In this document: piece after piece, positions 14,722 through 21,815 of the stretch
Layout: each line of letters starts with the position of its first letter
How positions within the stretch are numbered: the first letter of the stretch is position 1
Source of the DNA: CAYLLD01 sp964425135
Lineage (GTDB): Bacteria; Pseudomonadota; Alphaproteobacteria; Rhodobacterales; Rhodobacteraceae
DNA length: 21,815 nt
Direction: 5' to 3'
NCBI GenBank assembly: GCA_964425135.1
Contig: CAYRKW010000054.1
Coordinates: 1-21,815 of the forward strand
The notes under the pieces: generated by a model
What the model saw: only the letters and a program-made list of their open reading frames with translations
What the model was told of the DNA's origin: nothing
Databases searched by the model: none
Translations under genes and position numbers: made by a program

Positions 14722-16230
14722 TTAGATACCGGCCGCGTGGCGGACGAGCGTTTCGGGTTGCAGATCTCCGTTTTCCAGTTCAGCCACCATGCGCCCTTCG
14801 CGCATAACAATCACGCGGTCGGACATGCCCAGCACTTCGGGAATTTCCGAGCTGACCATGATGACTGCGAGACCCTGCTCCGCGAGTTCGGCCATGAACT
14901 CATGCACGGCGGCTTTCGATCCGATGTCCACGCCTTTGGTGGGTTCATCGAGGATGATGACCTTGGGCTGGGTCGCAAGCCATTTGGCAATCACGACTTT
15001 CTGCTGGTTGCCGCCTGAGAGGTTGCCGACATGAGTGTCGAGCGATGCTGCGCGCAGGTCGAGCCGCTGGGTGTATTCGCGTGCGAGTTCAAATTCTTCG
15101 GCCAGCTTCAAGAAGCCTTTGTTGGATATTCGCCCAAGCGACGGCAGGGTGACGTTTTGAAAAATTGGCAGCTCCAGAATCGCCCCTTGTTTGCCGCGAT
15201 CCTCGGGCACATAGACAATGCCGCTGTTGACTGCATCTGCGGGGGATTTGATCTGAACGGGTGTGCCGTCAATTTCTGCACTTCCAGATGACGGGCGGGT
15301 TATCCCGAACAATGCCTGCATGAACTCCGACCGACCTGCGCCGACCAGACCGTAAAAGCCAAGGATTTCGCCTTTGCGCAGGGTGAAGCCAATGTCTTCG
15401 AATTCTGTTGGGTGCGCGTATCCGGAGACCTTCAAAACCGTCTCGCCCGGGTTGGAGGTGCGTTTGGGGAAGATCTGGCTGACGTCTCTGCCCACCATCA
15501 TCTTCACGAGTTCCGGCTCGCTGATGTCCGCAACGGCGCCATCACCGATCAACTGGCCGTCGCGAAACACAGTGTAGTTATCCGCGATGCGGAAAATCTC
15601 ATCAAATTTGTGGCTGATGAACAAGATCGCCTTGCCTTGGGCTTTCAGGCTCTCGACGAGATCGAAAAGCTCTTCGATTTCCTTGTACGAAAGAGCGGCG
15701 GTCGGTTCGTCCATAATGACAACGCGCGCGTCGATGGAGAGCGCTCGGGCGATGGCTACGAGGTGTTTGTTGGCAATGCCAAGGTCTTTGAGTTTGTGAT
15801 CAGGATCGATGTTTGCGCCGATGCCTGTCAGGATTTTTCGCGCCTTCTCGGCCATCGTTTTCCGGTCGATCAGACCGAAGGCACCGCGCGGGGCGTGGCC
15901 CAGAAATATATTTTCCGCTACCGACAACTCATCGAATAAAACCGTTTCCTGGTGAATGGCCGTCACACCGCTGTTGGATGCAGACTGCGGCACCGGGAAA
16001 CTTGTGGGCTGGCCGTCGACAAGGATTGACCCGCCGTCGGGCTGGTAAATACCGGTCAGGATTTTCACAACCGTGGACTTGCCTGCGCCGTTTTCTCCGA
16101 CAAGCGCGGTAACTTTACCGGCGATCAGACGCAGCGAAACCTCGGACAGGGCTTTGACACCGGGAAAGGTCTTGGTGATCCCGTCCAGAGCCAGCACGAT
16201 GGCGTCTTGGGTCGTGCCGTCAGATGTCAT
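14722..16230 (-). CDS. rhaT: L-rhamnose ABC transporter ATPase, two fused nucleotide-binding domains
   Basis: This 502-residue CUT2 ATPase carries two nucleotide-binding halves. The first has Walker A VGENGAGKST and Walker B VVIMDEPTAAL, but its signature is degenerate, reading LGIANKHLVAIARAL instead of LSGGQ. The second has the degenerate Walker A GLVGAGRSE usual for this branch, signature LSGGNQQKVVIAKW and Walker B VIILDEPTKGVD. One competent and one altered site is common in sugar CUT2 ATPases. I start at ATG 16230 (MTSDGTTQDAIV). The upstream in-frame ATG at 16296 would run through the strong hairpin at 16284-16312 and lies only 26 bases from rhaS. The ribosome site is weak (AGCGGA), so 16254 remains possible. 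Confidence 0.92.
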   Translation of the reverse strand: MTSDGTTQDAIVLALDGITKTFPGVKALSEVSLRLIAGKVTALVGENGAGKSTVVKILTGIYQPDGGSILVDGQPTSFPVPQSASNSGVTAIHQETVLFDELSVAENIFLGHAPRGAFGLIDRKTMAEKARKILTGIGANIDPDHKLKDLGIANKHLVAIARALSIDARVVIMDEPTAALSYKEIEELFDLVESLKAQGKAILFISHKFDEIFRIADNYTVFRDGQLIGDGAVADISEPELVKMMVGRDVSQIFPKRTSNPGETVLKVSGYAHPTEFEDIGFTLRKGEILGFYGLVGAGRSEFMQALFGITRPSSGSAEIDGTPVQIKSPADAVNSGIVYVPEDRGKQGAILELPIFQNVTLPSLGRISNKGFLKLAEEFELAREYTQRLDLRAASLDTHVGNLSGGNQQKVVIAKWLATQPKVIILDEPTKGVDIGSKAAVHEFMAELAEQGLAVIMVSSEIPEVLGMSDRVIVMREGRMVAELENGDLQPETLVRHAAGI

Positions 16231-16277
16231 CGCTATATCCGCTTGTTTCAGCATTGAAGGTCTCGGTTGAGATTGGG

Positions 16278-16323
16278 AGAGCATCCTGCGCGGCATGATT
16301 GGCCGCGCAGGAGAAAGCGCTCT
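16278..16323 (-). promoter_or_regulatory. Intercistronic hairpin between rhaS and rhaT
   Basis: TCCTGCGCGGC (16284-16294) and GCCGCGCAGGA (16302-16312) form a perfect 11 bp stem with a 7-base loop. A further 5 bp (16278-16282 with 16319-16323) can extend the base into the rhaS stop codon, with an uneven inner bulge. No T-run follows on the minus strand. Its place directly after the binding-protein gene suggests mRNA protection or partial attenuation, giving more RhaS than RhaTPQ. This role is inferred. Confidence 0.72.
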
Positions 16324-17324
16324 TAGAAGATCGACTTGAACTGGTCGATGTTCGAAGCGTCATAGATGAACGGGTCCGCCATGGCGGCTGAGTTCGTATC
16401 GTCCAGCGTGATCGTCCCCACGCGGCCAATCGAGATCTCGGCACCCGGTTCTGCTGTTGCATTGCCCGACGCCAAAGCATGGGCGATCATTGTGGCGGAA
16501 TAGCCCAGATCGATCGGGTTCCAGATCGCGAAGGATTGCGATGCGCCGTTCTCGATGGCACCGGCCATCTCGGACGGCAGACCAAGGCCGGTTACGTTCA
16601 CCTCGCCCACTTTGCCAGCATCCACAACGGCTTGTGCCGCTGCCACGATACCCACAGATGTCGGCGCGATGATTGCGTCGAGATCAGGGTAGGATTGCAT
16701 CAGACCCGTCGCCTCGCGATAGGATTTGTCGGCCAGATCGTCGCCATAGACCGTCGCGACCACGTTGATGCCGGGATAGTCGCCCATCACTTTGTTCATC
16801 TCTTCAATCCAGACGTTCTGGTTGGTTGAGGTTGTGGTGGCTGACAGGACAGCGACGTCGCCGCCGTCAGGCAGGTGATCGGCAGCCAGTTTGATGATCA
16901 TATTGCCGATCAGCGCGTTGGATGACGGGTTCAGATGCACAGAGCGGCCTTCTTCGGCTACGCCGGAATCCCAGCTGATCACTGTGATGCCGCGCTGCAT
17001 CGCCTTTTGCAGGGTCGGCACGAGCGCGTCGGTGTCGTTGGCCGACACAGCAATGGCATCGACGCCCTGCGCGATGAGCGAGTTGATCACCTCGATCTGG
17101 CCCTCAGCCGTGGTGTCCGTTGGGCCGGTATAGATGATGTCAACGCCGCCCAGCTCGGCGGCGGCTTCCTCGGCACCTTCTGCGGCGGCCTCAAAGAAGC
17201 CTATGCCAAGGGCCTTCACGACAAGCGCGATGCGCATGTTGTCTTGCGCAACGGCGGTTGTGCCAAACAAGCTGGCAGCCAATGCGAGGCTGGTGGTGAG
17301 AGTGGTAAAGGTGCGACGTTTCAT
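16323..17324 (-). CDS. rhaS: L-rhamnose ABC transporter periplasmic binding protein
   Basis: This 333-residue secreted protein has a signal peptide (MKRRTF, hydrophobic core, cleavage probably after AVA near residue 26). It has the ribose-binding-protein-like fold of CUT2 transporters: IALVVKALGIGFFEAAAEGA, VNSLIAQGVDAIAVSANDTD, ISWDSGV and IAPTSVGIVAAAQAV. It captures rhamnose in the periplasm for RhaTPQ. A very strong ribosome site, GGGAGGA, lies about 6 bases before ATG. It follows rhaR by 39 bp and is followed by a hairpin. Assignment to rhamnose comes from the cluster more than from the sequence itself. This rhaS is the Rhizobium-type binding protein, not the E. coli AraC-type activator of the same name. 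Confidence 0.92.
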   Translation of the reverse strand: MKRRTFTTLTTSLALAASLFGTTAVAQDNMRIALVVKALGIGFFEAAAEGAEEAAAELGGVDIIYTGPTDTTAEGQIEVINSLIAQGVDAIAVSANDTDALVPTLQKAMQRGITVISWDSGVAEEGRSVHLNPSSNALIGNMIIKLAADHLPDGGDVAVLSATTTSTNQNVWIEEMNKVMGDYPGINVVATVYGDDLADKSYREATGLMQSYPDLDAIIAPTSVGIVAAAQAVVDAGKVGEVNVTGLGLPSEMAGAIENGASQSFAIWNPIDLGYSATMIAHALASGNATAEPGAEISIGRVGTITLDDTNSAAMADPFIYDASNIDQFKSIF

Positions 17325-17363
17325 TTGGTGTCCTCCCTAAGGTACGTTCGCGGTAACAGCCTC

Positions 17364-18164
17364 TTATGAGGCCACGTTTTTCTGAGCGCCCCCTGCGTGG
17401 GTGACGATCAGCGTCACTTCTGCGGCCTCAAGCATGGCGGCCGCTTTGTCAGAAATCATGTCATCAGTGATGACGGTTGTGATCCGGTTCAACGGGCAAA
17501 GCACAAGGCTGGAGCGCCGTTCGAATTTCGTGCTGTCAACCAGAACGACGAGTTCGTCTGCCTGACCGATCAGTTTTTGTTCAGCCTGTATGAGCAGTGG
17601 ATCTGCCTCCATCAGGCCCAAGGGTCCAAGCCCTTGCGCGCCCATAAACATGCGCCGCGCGCAGAAGTTGCGTGTGACGTCATTGTCAAATGGCGACAGG
17701 ATGATGTTTTGTTCGCGATAGATCGTACCACCTGACAGCATGATCATGTTCTTTGAGTGCTTGAGCAGATGTTCGGCGATGGGGAAGGAGTTGGTGAACA
17801 CCTGCATCCGACGGCTGGCTAGGGGATGCACCATCTGAAACGTCGTCGTGCCGCCATTGATAATGATCGCATCGCCATCGTTGCAAAGATCAACGGCTGC
17901 TGCGGCGATGGCTTGCTTTTCCTCGATCCGCATCGTTTCGTTGACCGAGAATGGTCGGCCAGCGAGGCCTACGACTTGCGGCGGGCTGAGCGCTTCGGCG
18001 CCGCCGCGCACACGGCGCAACTGGCCTTCCTGATCCAGGGTTGCAATGTCGCGCCGGATTGTGGCTTCGGATGCGCCGGTCAGATTGCACAGATCAACAA
18101 CTGTCACCACAGGGCGTTCTTCAACTGCGGACAAGATAATCGTGTGGCGTTCTTTCTCGTGCAT
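17364..18164 (-). CDS. rhaR: DeoR-family transcriptional regulator of rhamnose genes
   Basis: This 266-residue DeoR/GlpR-type regulator has the N-terminal helix-turn-helix VVDLCNLTGASEATIRRDIA, followed by LRRVRGGAEAL. Its phosphosugar-sensing domain shows DGDAIIINGGTTTFQMV, MIMLSGGTIYREQ, FMGAQGLGP and VLVDSTKFERRSS. As first gene of the uptake operon and divergent from rhaDI it is placed to control both units. Members of the family usually repress and respond to a phosphorylated sugar, so rhamnulose 1-phosphate is a likely signal (inference). I start at ATG 18164 because GGGAGG lies about 6 bases upstream. In-frame starts up to 18218 lack such a site. It is not the E. coli AraC-type RhaR. 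Confidence 0.92.
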   Translation of the reverse strand: MHEKERHTIILSAVEERPVVTVVDLCNLTGASEATIRRDIATLDQEGQLRRVRGGAEALSPPQVVGLAGRPFSVNETMRIEEKQAIAAAAVDLCNDGDAIIINGGTTTFQMVHPLASRRMQVFTNSFPIAEHLLKHSKNMIMLSGGTIYREQNIILSPFDNDVTRNFCARRMFMGAQGLGPLGLMEADPLLIQAEQKLIGQADELVVLVDSTKFERRSSLVLCPLNRITTVITDDMISDKAAAMLEAAEVTLIVTHAGGAQKNVAS

Positions 18165-18351
18165 TCCAGCCTCCCTTGGACGTGTATGCTGTCGCGGTTT
18201 CATTCGTCTGTCAATCAAAAACGCTCATAAGCGCGCAACAAGTGCCAAATCATGATTGGTATTGATTAATTATGATTGACAAATTGACACACTCGCCGCA
18301 GTTTCGCATTAAATCACGATTGTGGGCGCGCTGTGCCAACCGGGAGGAAAC
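18165..18351. promoter_or_regulatory. rhaR / rhaD divergent control region with three 11 bp repeats
   Basis: This AT-rich 187 bp spacer holds three same-direction copies of AATYAYGATTG: AATCATGATTG (18248-18258), AATTATGATTG (18268-18278) and AATCACGATTG (18312-18322). The first two are exactly 20 bp apart. The first copy includes the perfect palindrome AATCATGATT. These are candidate RhaR sites. A TTGACA (18284-18289) with CATTAA (18307-18312) at 17 bp may be the rhaD promoter, which the second and third copies would bracket. The -10 box is poor, so the promoter call is weaker than the repeats. The rhaR promoter could not be placed. Confidence 0.6.
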
Positions 18352-20454
18352 ATGTTGAAATCACTGAAAAACCAACTTCTGGAAAGTCGCTGGGATGACG
18401 CAGCCGCGGAGGGGAAAAGCGAATCAGAGCTATTGCTCTATCGTTCGAATATTCTTGGGTCTGACAAGCGGGTCACCAATTATGGCGGCGGAAATACCTC
18501 GGCCAAGGTGACCGAGACTGATCCTCTGTCCGGTGAAGAGGTCGAAGTGCTTTGGGTCAAAGGCTCGGGCGGCGATATCGGGTCGATGAAGATGGACGGG
18601 TTTGCGACGCTTTATATGGACAAGCTGGCTGCCTTGAAGTCCCTTTATCGCGGCGTTGCGTTCGAAGATGAGATGGTTGGCTACCTGCCGCATTGCACCT
18701 TTAAACTGAACCCGCGCGCCGCTTCGATTGACACACCATTGCACGCTTATGTCCCGCGTAAACACGTCGATCACGTCCACGCTGACGCGATTATAGCGAT
18801 TGCCGCGTCGAAAAATTCGAAAGAGTTGACGCAGGAGATTTTTGGTGACCGCATCGGGTGGCTGCCATGGAAAAAACCCGGGTATGAGCTGGGCCTTTGG
18901 TTGGAGGCGTTTTGCGTCGAGAACCCGGAGGCGGATGGTGTGGTTTTGGAAAGCCACGGGCTGTTTACATGGGGCGACACCGCGCGCGCGTGCTACGATC
19001 AGACGATTGATGTGATCAATGTCGCGACAAAATGGCTGAACGAACGGAGCAAGGATGTCGCGCCCTTCGGCGGTATGATCCACGAAAGCCTGCCGCCTGA
19101 GGAGCGAAACGCGATTGCCGCGCGCCTTATGCCCGCGATCCGAGGCTTCGTGTCTGGCAACCAGCATATGGTTGGTCATTTCAATGACAGCGAAGCGGTG
19201 CTGGAATTCGTCAATGCCAAGGATATGAAGCCGCTGGCAGCGCTGGGGACGTCCTGCCCGGACCACTTTCTGAGAACGAAAATCCGCCCGATGGTGGTGC
19301 CGTTCGATCCTGCGGCCGGAAATATCGACGCAGTATTGGCCGGTCTGCCGGATCAGATCGAAGCCTACCGCAAGGACTACACCGCTTATTACGAGCGCTG
19401 TAAGCATGACGACAGCCCGGATATCCGTGACCCGAATGCAGTCGTTTATCTGGTTCCCGGTGTCGGCATGATCACATTTGCCAAGGACAAGGCGACCGCG
19501 CGGATATCAGGCGAATTCTACGTCAATGCGATCAACGTGATGCGTGGTGCAGCGGCGGTCAGTGAATATCAGGGCCTGCCGGAGCAAGAGGCTTTCGATA
19601 TCGAATATTGGCTCCTTGAAGAGGCCAAATTGCAACGCATGCCCAAGCCCAAGTCGCTTGCCGGTCGGGTGGCGCTCGTGACGGGTGGTGCCGGTGGCAT
19701 TGGGGCGGCGATTGCCGAACGTTACCTGCGAGAAGGCGCTTGCGTTGTGCTTGCTGACATCAACGAAGAGGGTTTGGCCACGACCCAAGACGGTCTTGCC
19801 AATCAATTTAGTCAGGACGTTGTGCGCAGCGTCACGATGAACGTCACAAGCGAAGACGCTGTGGCCGCTGCCTTTGCGCAGGCATCGGTTGACTTTGGCG
19901 GTATCGACATACTGGTGTCCAATGCGGGCATTGCCTCGTCCGCGCCCATTGAGGACACTTCGCTCGCCCTTTGGAACAAGAATATGGACATTCTGTCCAC
20001 CGGTTATTTTCTGGTTGGCCGCGAGGCTTTCAAGATCATGCGCGTGCAGAATATGGGCGGAGCTGTCGTCTTTGTTGCCTCAAAGAACGGGCTCGCCGCA
20101 TCGCCGAATGCGGCGGCCTATTGTACCGCCAAGGCCTCGGAAATTCATCTTGCACGTTGCCTTGCGCTGGAAGGGGCAGAGGCGGGAATTCGCGTCAATG
20201 TGGTCAATCCAGACGCCGTCTTGCGCGGATCAAAAATCTGGGAAGGCGATTGGCTGGAGCAACGCGCGGACACGTATGGCACTGACAAGGACGGGCTGGA
20301 GGAAATGTATCGCCAACGCTCGATGCTCAAGCGTTCTGTGCTGCCCGAAGATGTTGCAGAGGCCTGCTATTTCTTTGTCGCGGATGTTTCAGCCAAGTCA
20401 ACGGGCAACATCATCAATGTGGATGCTGGAAATGTTCAGGCGTTCCCGCGATAG
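18352..20454 (+). CDS. rhaD: Bifunctional rhamnulose-1-phosphate aldolase / L-lactaldehyde dehydrogenase
   Basis: This 700-residue fusion has two enzymes in one chain. Residues 1 to about 430 form a class II aldolase with zinc-binding histidines in HVDHVHADA (His 138, 141, 143) and His 202 in LESHGLFTWG. It cleaves L-rhamnulose 1-phosphate to dihydroxyacetone phosphate and L-lactaldehyde. From about residue 438 a short-chain dehydrogenase follows, with TGGAGGIG (444-451), the NAG motif VSNAGIA, Ser 577 and Tyr 590 with Lys 594 (YCTAK). The Ser-Tyr spacing of 13 is canonical. It should oxidise lactaldehyde to lactate with NAD. The length equals that of the Rhizobium-type RhaD. ATG at 18352 follows GGGAGGAAAC; an upstream frame start at 18322 has no such site. 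Confidence 0.95.
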   Translation: MLKSLKNQLLESRWDDAAAEGKSESELLLYRSNILGSDKRVTNYGGGNTSAKVTETDPLSGEEVEVLWVKGSGGDIGSMKMDGFATLYMDKLAALKSLYRGVAFEDEMVGYLPHCTFKLNPRAASIDTPLHAYVPRKHVDHVHADAIIAIAASKNSKELTQEIFGDRIGWLPWKKPGYELGLWLEAFCVENPEADGVVLESHGLFTWGDTARACYDQTIDVINVATKWLNERSKDVAPFGGMIHESLPPEERNAIAARLMPAIRGFVSGNQHMVGHFNDSEAVLEFVNAKDMKPLAALGTSCPDHFLRTKIRPMVVPFDPAAGNIDAVLAGLPDQIEAYRKDYTAYYERCKHDDSPDIRDPNAVVYLVPGVGMITFAKDKATARISGEFYVNAINVMRGAAAVSEYQGLPEQEAFDIEYWLLEEAKLQRMPKPKSLAGRVALVTGGAGGIGAAIAERYLREGACVVLADINEEGLATTQDGLANQFSQDVVRSVTMNVTSEDAVAAAFAQASVDFGGIDILVSNAGIASSAPIEDTSLALWNKNMDILSTGYFLVGREAFKIMRVQNMGGAVVFVASKNGLAASPNAAAYCTAKASEIHLARCLALEGAEAGIRVNVVNPDAVLRGSKIWEGDWLEQRADTYGTDKDGLEEMYRQRSMLKRSVLPEDVAEACYFFVADVSAKSTGNIINVDAGNVQAFPR

Positions 20455-20463
20455 GAGGCTGAT

Positions 20464-21702
20464 ATGAGCTACGAAACAGCAAAAGCAGCCTTCGCAGATT
20501 GGGGCGTCGATACTGAGGCGGCGTTGGACCGGCTGAAAACAATACCGATTTCGATGCACTGCTGGCAAGGCGACGATGTGATCGGGTTTGAACAAAAATC
20601 CGGTTCATCGGGGGGCGGCATTCAGGCAACCGGCAACCATCCTGGCCGGGCGCGCACGCCTGATGAATTGCGCGCGGATCTGGAGTTTGCCTTTTCGATG
20701 ATCCCGGGCAAACACCGGCTGAATCTGCATGCGATGTATATGGACACGGATCAAAGCCCTGACCGGGACGAGATTGCGTTTGAGCATTTTGCGCCATGGG
20801 TCGATTGGGCCAAGGATCACCGCATCGGGCTGGATTTCAACCCGACATTCTTTGCCCATGCCAAGGCCGACGACAATCTGACGCTGAGCCATCCTGATCA
20901 GGGTATTCGTGACTTCTGGATCGAGCATGGACAACGGTCGCGCGAGATTGCCGCGCAAATGGGCGCGGCCCTGGGATCGCCTTGTGTCAATAACATCTGG
21001 GTGCCGGACGGCTATAAGGACACGCCCATCGATCGCATGTCGGCGCGCGCACGGCTCGCGGCTTCGCTCGATACGATGCTGGCACCGTCTCAGGACAAGG
21101 CGCAGATGCTGGACGCTGTGGAAAGCAAGCTGTTCGGGATCGGTGTTGAAGCCTGCACGGTGGGCAGCCATGAGTTCTATATGGGCTATGCGATCCGCAA
21201 GGGCACGCTTTTATGTCTCGATATGGGGCATTTTCATCCGACCGAAAATATCGCCGACAAGCTGAGTGCGGTTGCTGTGTCGCTGGACGAGATTTTGTTG
21301 CACGTCTCGCGCCCGATGCGCTGGGACAGCGATCACGTGATCCTGTTGAGCGACGACATTTTGCAAATGGCGCAAGAACTGGTGAGCGCGGATCTGCTGG
21401 GTCGCACTCACATCGGGTTGGATTTCTTTGACGCAACGATCAGTCGGACTGCCGCCTGGGTTATCGGCACGCGCAACATGCAAAAAGCGCTCCTGCGTGC
21501 CCTATTGATGCCGCTGGATCAGTTGAAGGTATCGGAGGACAAGCTGGACTTTTCGACACGCTTTGCGGTCACCGAAGAGTTCAAGGATATGCCATTTGGT
21601 GCCGTTTGGCATGAGTTTTCTGCGCGGGAGAGCGTTCCAAACGGGCAAGCCTTGATCACGGAACTCGATCGTTATCAGGACAGTGTCTCTGGGCGCGGAT
21701 GA
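20464..21702 (+). CDS. rhaI: L-rhamnose isomerase
   Basis: This 412-residue metal-dependent isomerase is of the E. coli RhaA type (about 419 residues) and converts L-rhamnose to L-rhamnulose. Conserved stretches include ISMHCWQGDDVIGFE, GGGIQATGNHPG, HRLNLHAMY, GLDFNPTFFAH, VESKLFGIGVEACTVGSHEF, LDMGHFHPTE and HVSRPMRWDSDHV. The last two hold the metal-ligand His and Asp residues. AGGAGG, overlapping the rhaD stop, lies 5 bases before ATG, so rhaD and rhaI form one operon. No terminator is obvious after the stop. I use rhaI to follow the alphaproteobacterial naming; rhaA is the equivalent name. Confidence 0.95.
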   Translation: MSYETAKAAFADWGVDTEAALDRLKTIPISMHCWQGDDVIGFEQKSGSSGGGIQATGNHPGRARTPDELRADLEFAFSMIPGKHRLNLHAMYMDTDQSPDRDEIAFEHFAPWVDWAKDHRIGLDFNPTFFAHAKADDNLTLSHPDQGIRDFWIEHGQRSREIAAQMGAALGSPCVNNIWVPDGYKDTPIDRMSARARLAASLDTMLAPSQDKAQMLDAVESKLFGIGVEACTVGSHEFYMGYAIRKGTLLCLDMGHFHPTENIADKLSAVAVSLDEILLHVSRPMRWDSDHVILLSDDILQMAQELVSADLLGRTHIGLDFFDATISRTAAWVIGTRNMQKALLRALLMPLDQLKVSEDKLDFSTRFAVTEEFKDMPFGAVWHEFSARESVPNGQALITELDRYQDSVSGRG

Positions 21703-21815
21703 GTTCTGTTTTCGGATAAAGCGCGCGTATCAAGGTTGGAGCCAAACAGCAACGTGACGATGGTCAGCGCAATTCCATCCCACGGCTAGCGTCTGATCTA
21801 TTGGACGGCGCTCTT

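Noticed and set aside
14722..16296. A 22-residue N-terminal extension of rhaT
   Set aside because: It would be translated through the hairpin at 16284-16312 and begins MPRRMLSQSQPRPS, unlike family N-termini. ATG at 16230 gives the usual length.
16284..16312. Intrinsic terminator after rhaS
   Set aside because: The stem is strong but no T-run follows on the minus strand, and rhaT continues in the same direction. It was kept as an intercistronic hairpin only. The same reasoning applies to 4450-4482.
17359..17372. Hairpin GCCTC-TTAT-GAGGC at the rhaR stop as a terminator
   Set aside because: The 5 bp stem with a 4-base loop is too weak, has no T-run, and rhaS follows within 39 bp in the same direction.
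21703..21815. End of a further gene at the right edge, minus strand
   Set aside because: One frame reads PWDGIALTIVTLLFGSN and overlaps the rhaI end, but it has two in-frame stops close to the edge and no recognised family. The other frames are also interrupted.

Overview
The window reads as alphaproteobacterial chromosome, most likely from the Rhodobacterales (roseobacter type). It is moderately GC-rich and tightly packed, with ATGA and TAATG stop-start overlaps. It carries an AsnC/Lrp-type regulator divergent from putA, and a rhamnose cluster with the gene order known from alphaproteobacteria such as Rhizobium leguminosarum. No tRNA, rRNA, CRISPR array, integrase or insertion sequence was seen. 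One run of exactly 100 Ns (10433-10532) is a scaffold gap of unknown true length.

Region 1 (1-2224): the 5' part of putA (proline dehydrogenase / P5C dehydrogenase) runs off the left edge on the minus strand. A divergent Lrp/AsnC-family gene (putR-like) lies on the plus strand. They share a 131 bp AT-rich intergenic region with an inverted repeat.

Region 2 (2241-11031): this catabolic module has no name I can assign. A minus-strand HpcH/HpaI-family aldolase is divergent from a plus-strand series: sugar-binding protein, two permeases, a UgpC/MalK-type ATPase, a LacI-family regulator, a bicupin, an alpha/beta hydrolase, the gap, and an RraA-like aldolase. A LacI-type operator (centred CG palindrome) overlaps the -35 box of a well-formed promoter before the binding-protein gene. 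Two different pyruvate-aldolase families (HpaI and RraA-like with an E-X20-R-D motif) border one transporter. I infer import of a carbohydrate or related compound, possibly hydrolysis of an ester or lactone, and cleavage of a 2-oxo acid intermediate to pyruvate or similar. The substrate cannot be read from the sequence.

Region 3 (11049-21702): a complete L-rhamnose regulon. Minus strand: rhaR (DeoR regulator), rhaS (binding protein), rhaT (double ATPase), rhaP and rhaQ (permeases), rhaU (mutarotase), rhaK (kinase). Divergent plus strand: rhaD (class II aldolase fused to a short-chain dehydrogenase) and rhaI (isomerase). The pathway is uptake and anomer conversion, isomerisation to L-rhamnulose, phosphorylation, cleavage to dihydroxyacetone phosphate and L-lactaldehyde, and oxidation of lactaldehyde by the fused dehydrogenase. 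The rhaR-rhaD intergenic region holds three copies of an 11 bp motif that are good candidates for RhaR sites.

Non-coding structure: both transport operons have a strong GC-rich hairpin without a T-tract just after the binding-protein gene. An inverted pair of 26 bp repeat units sits between permease and ATPase genes in region 2. The last 113 bases (21703-21815) show nothing I can support. No gene-free stretch exceeds 300 bases.
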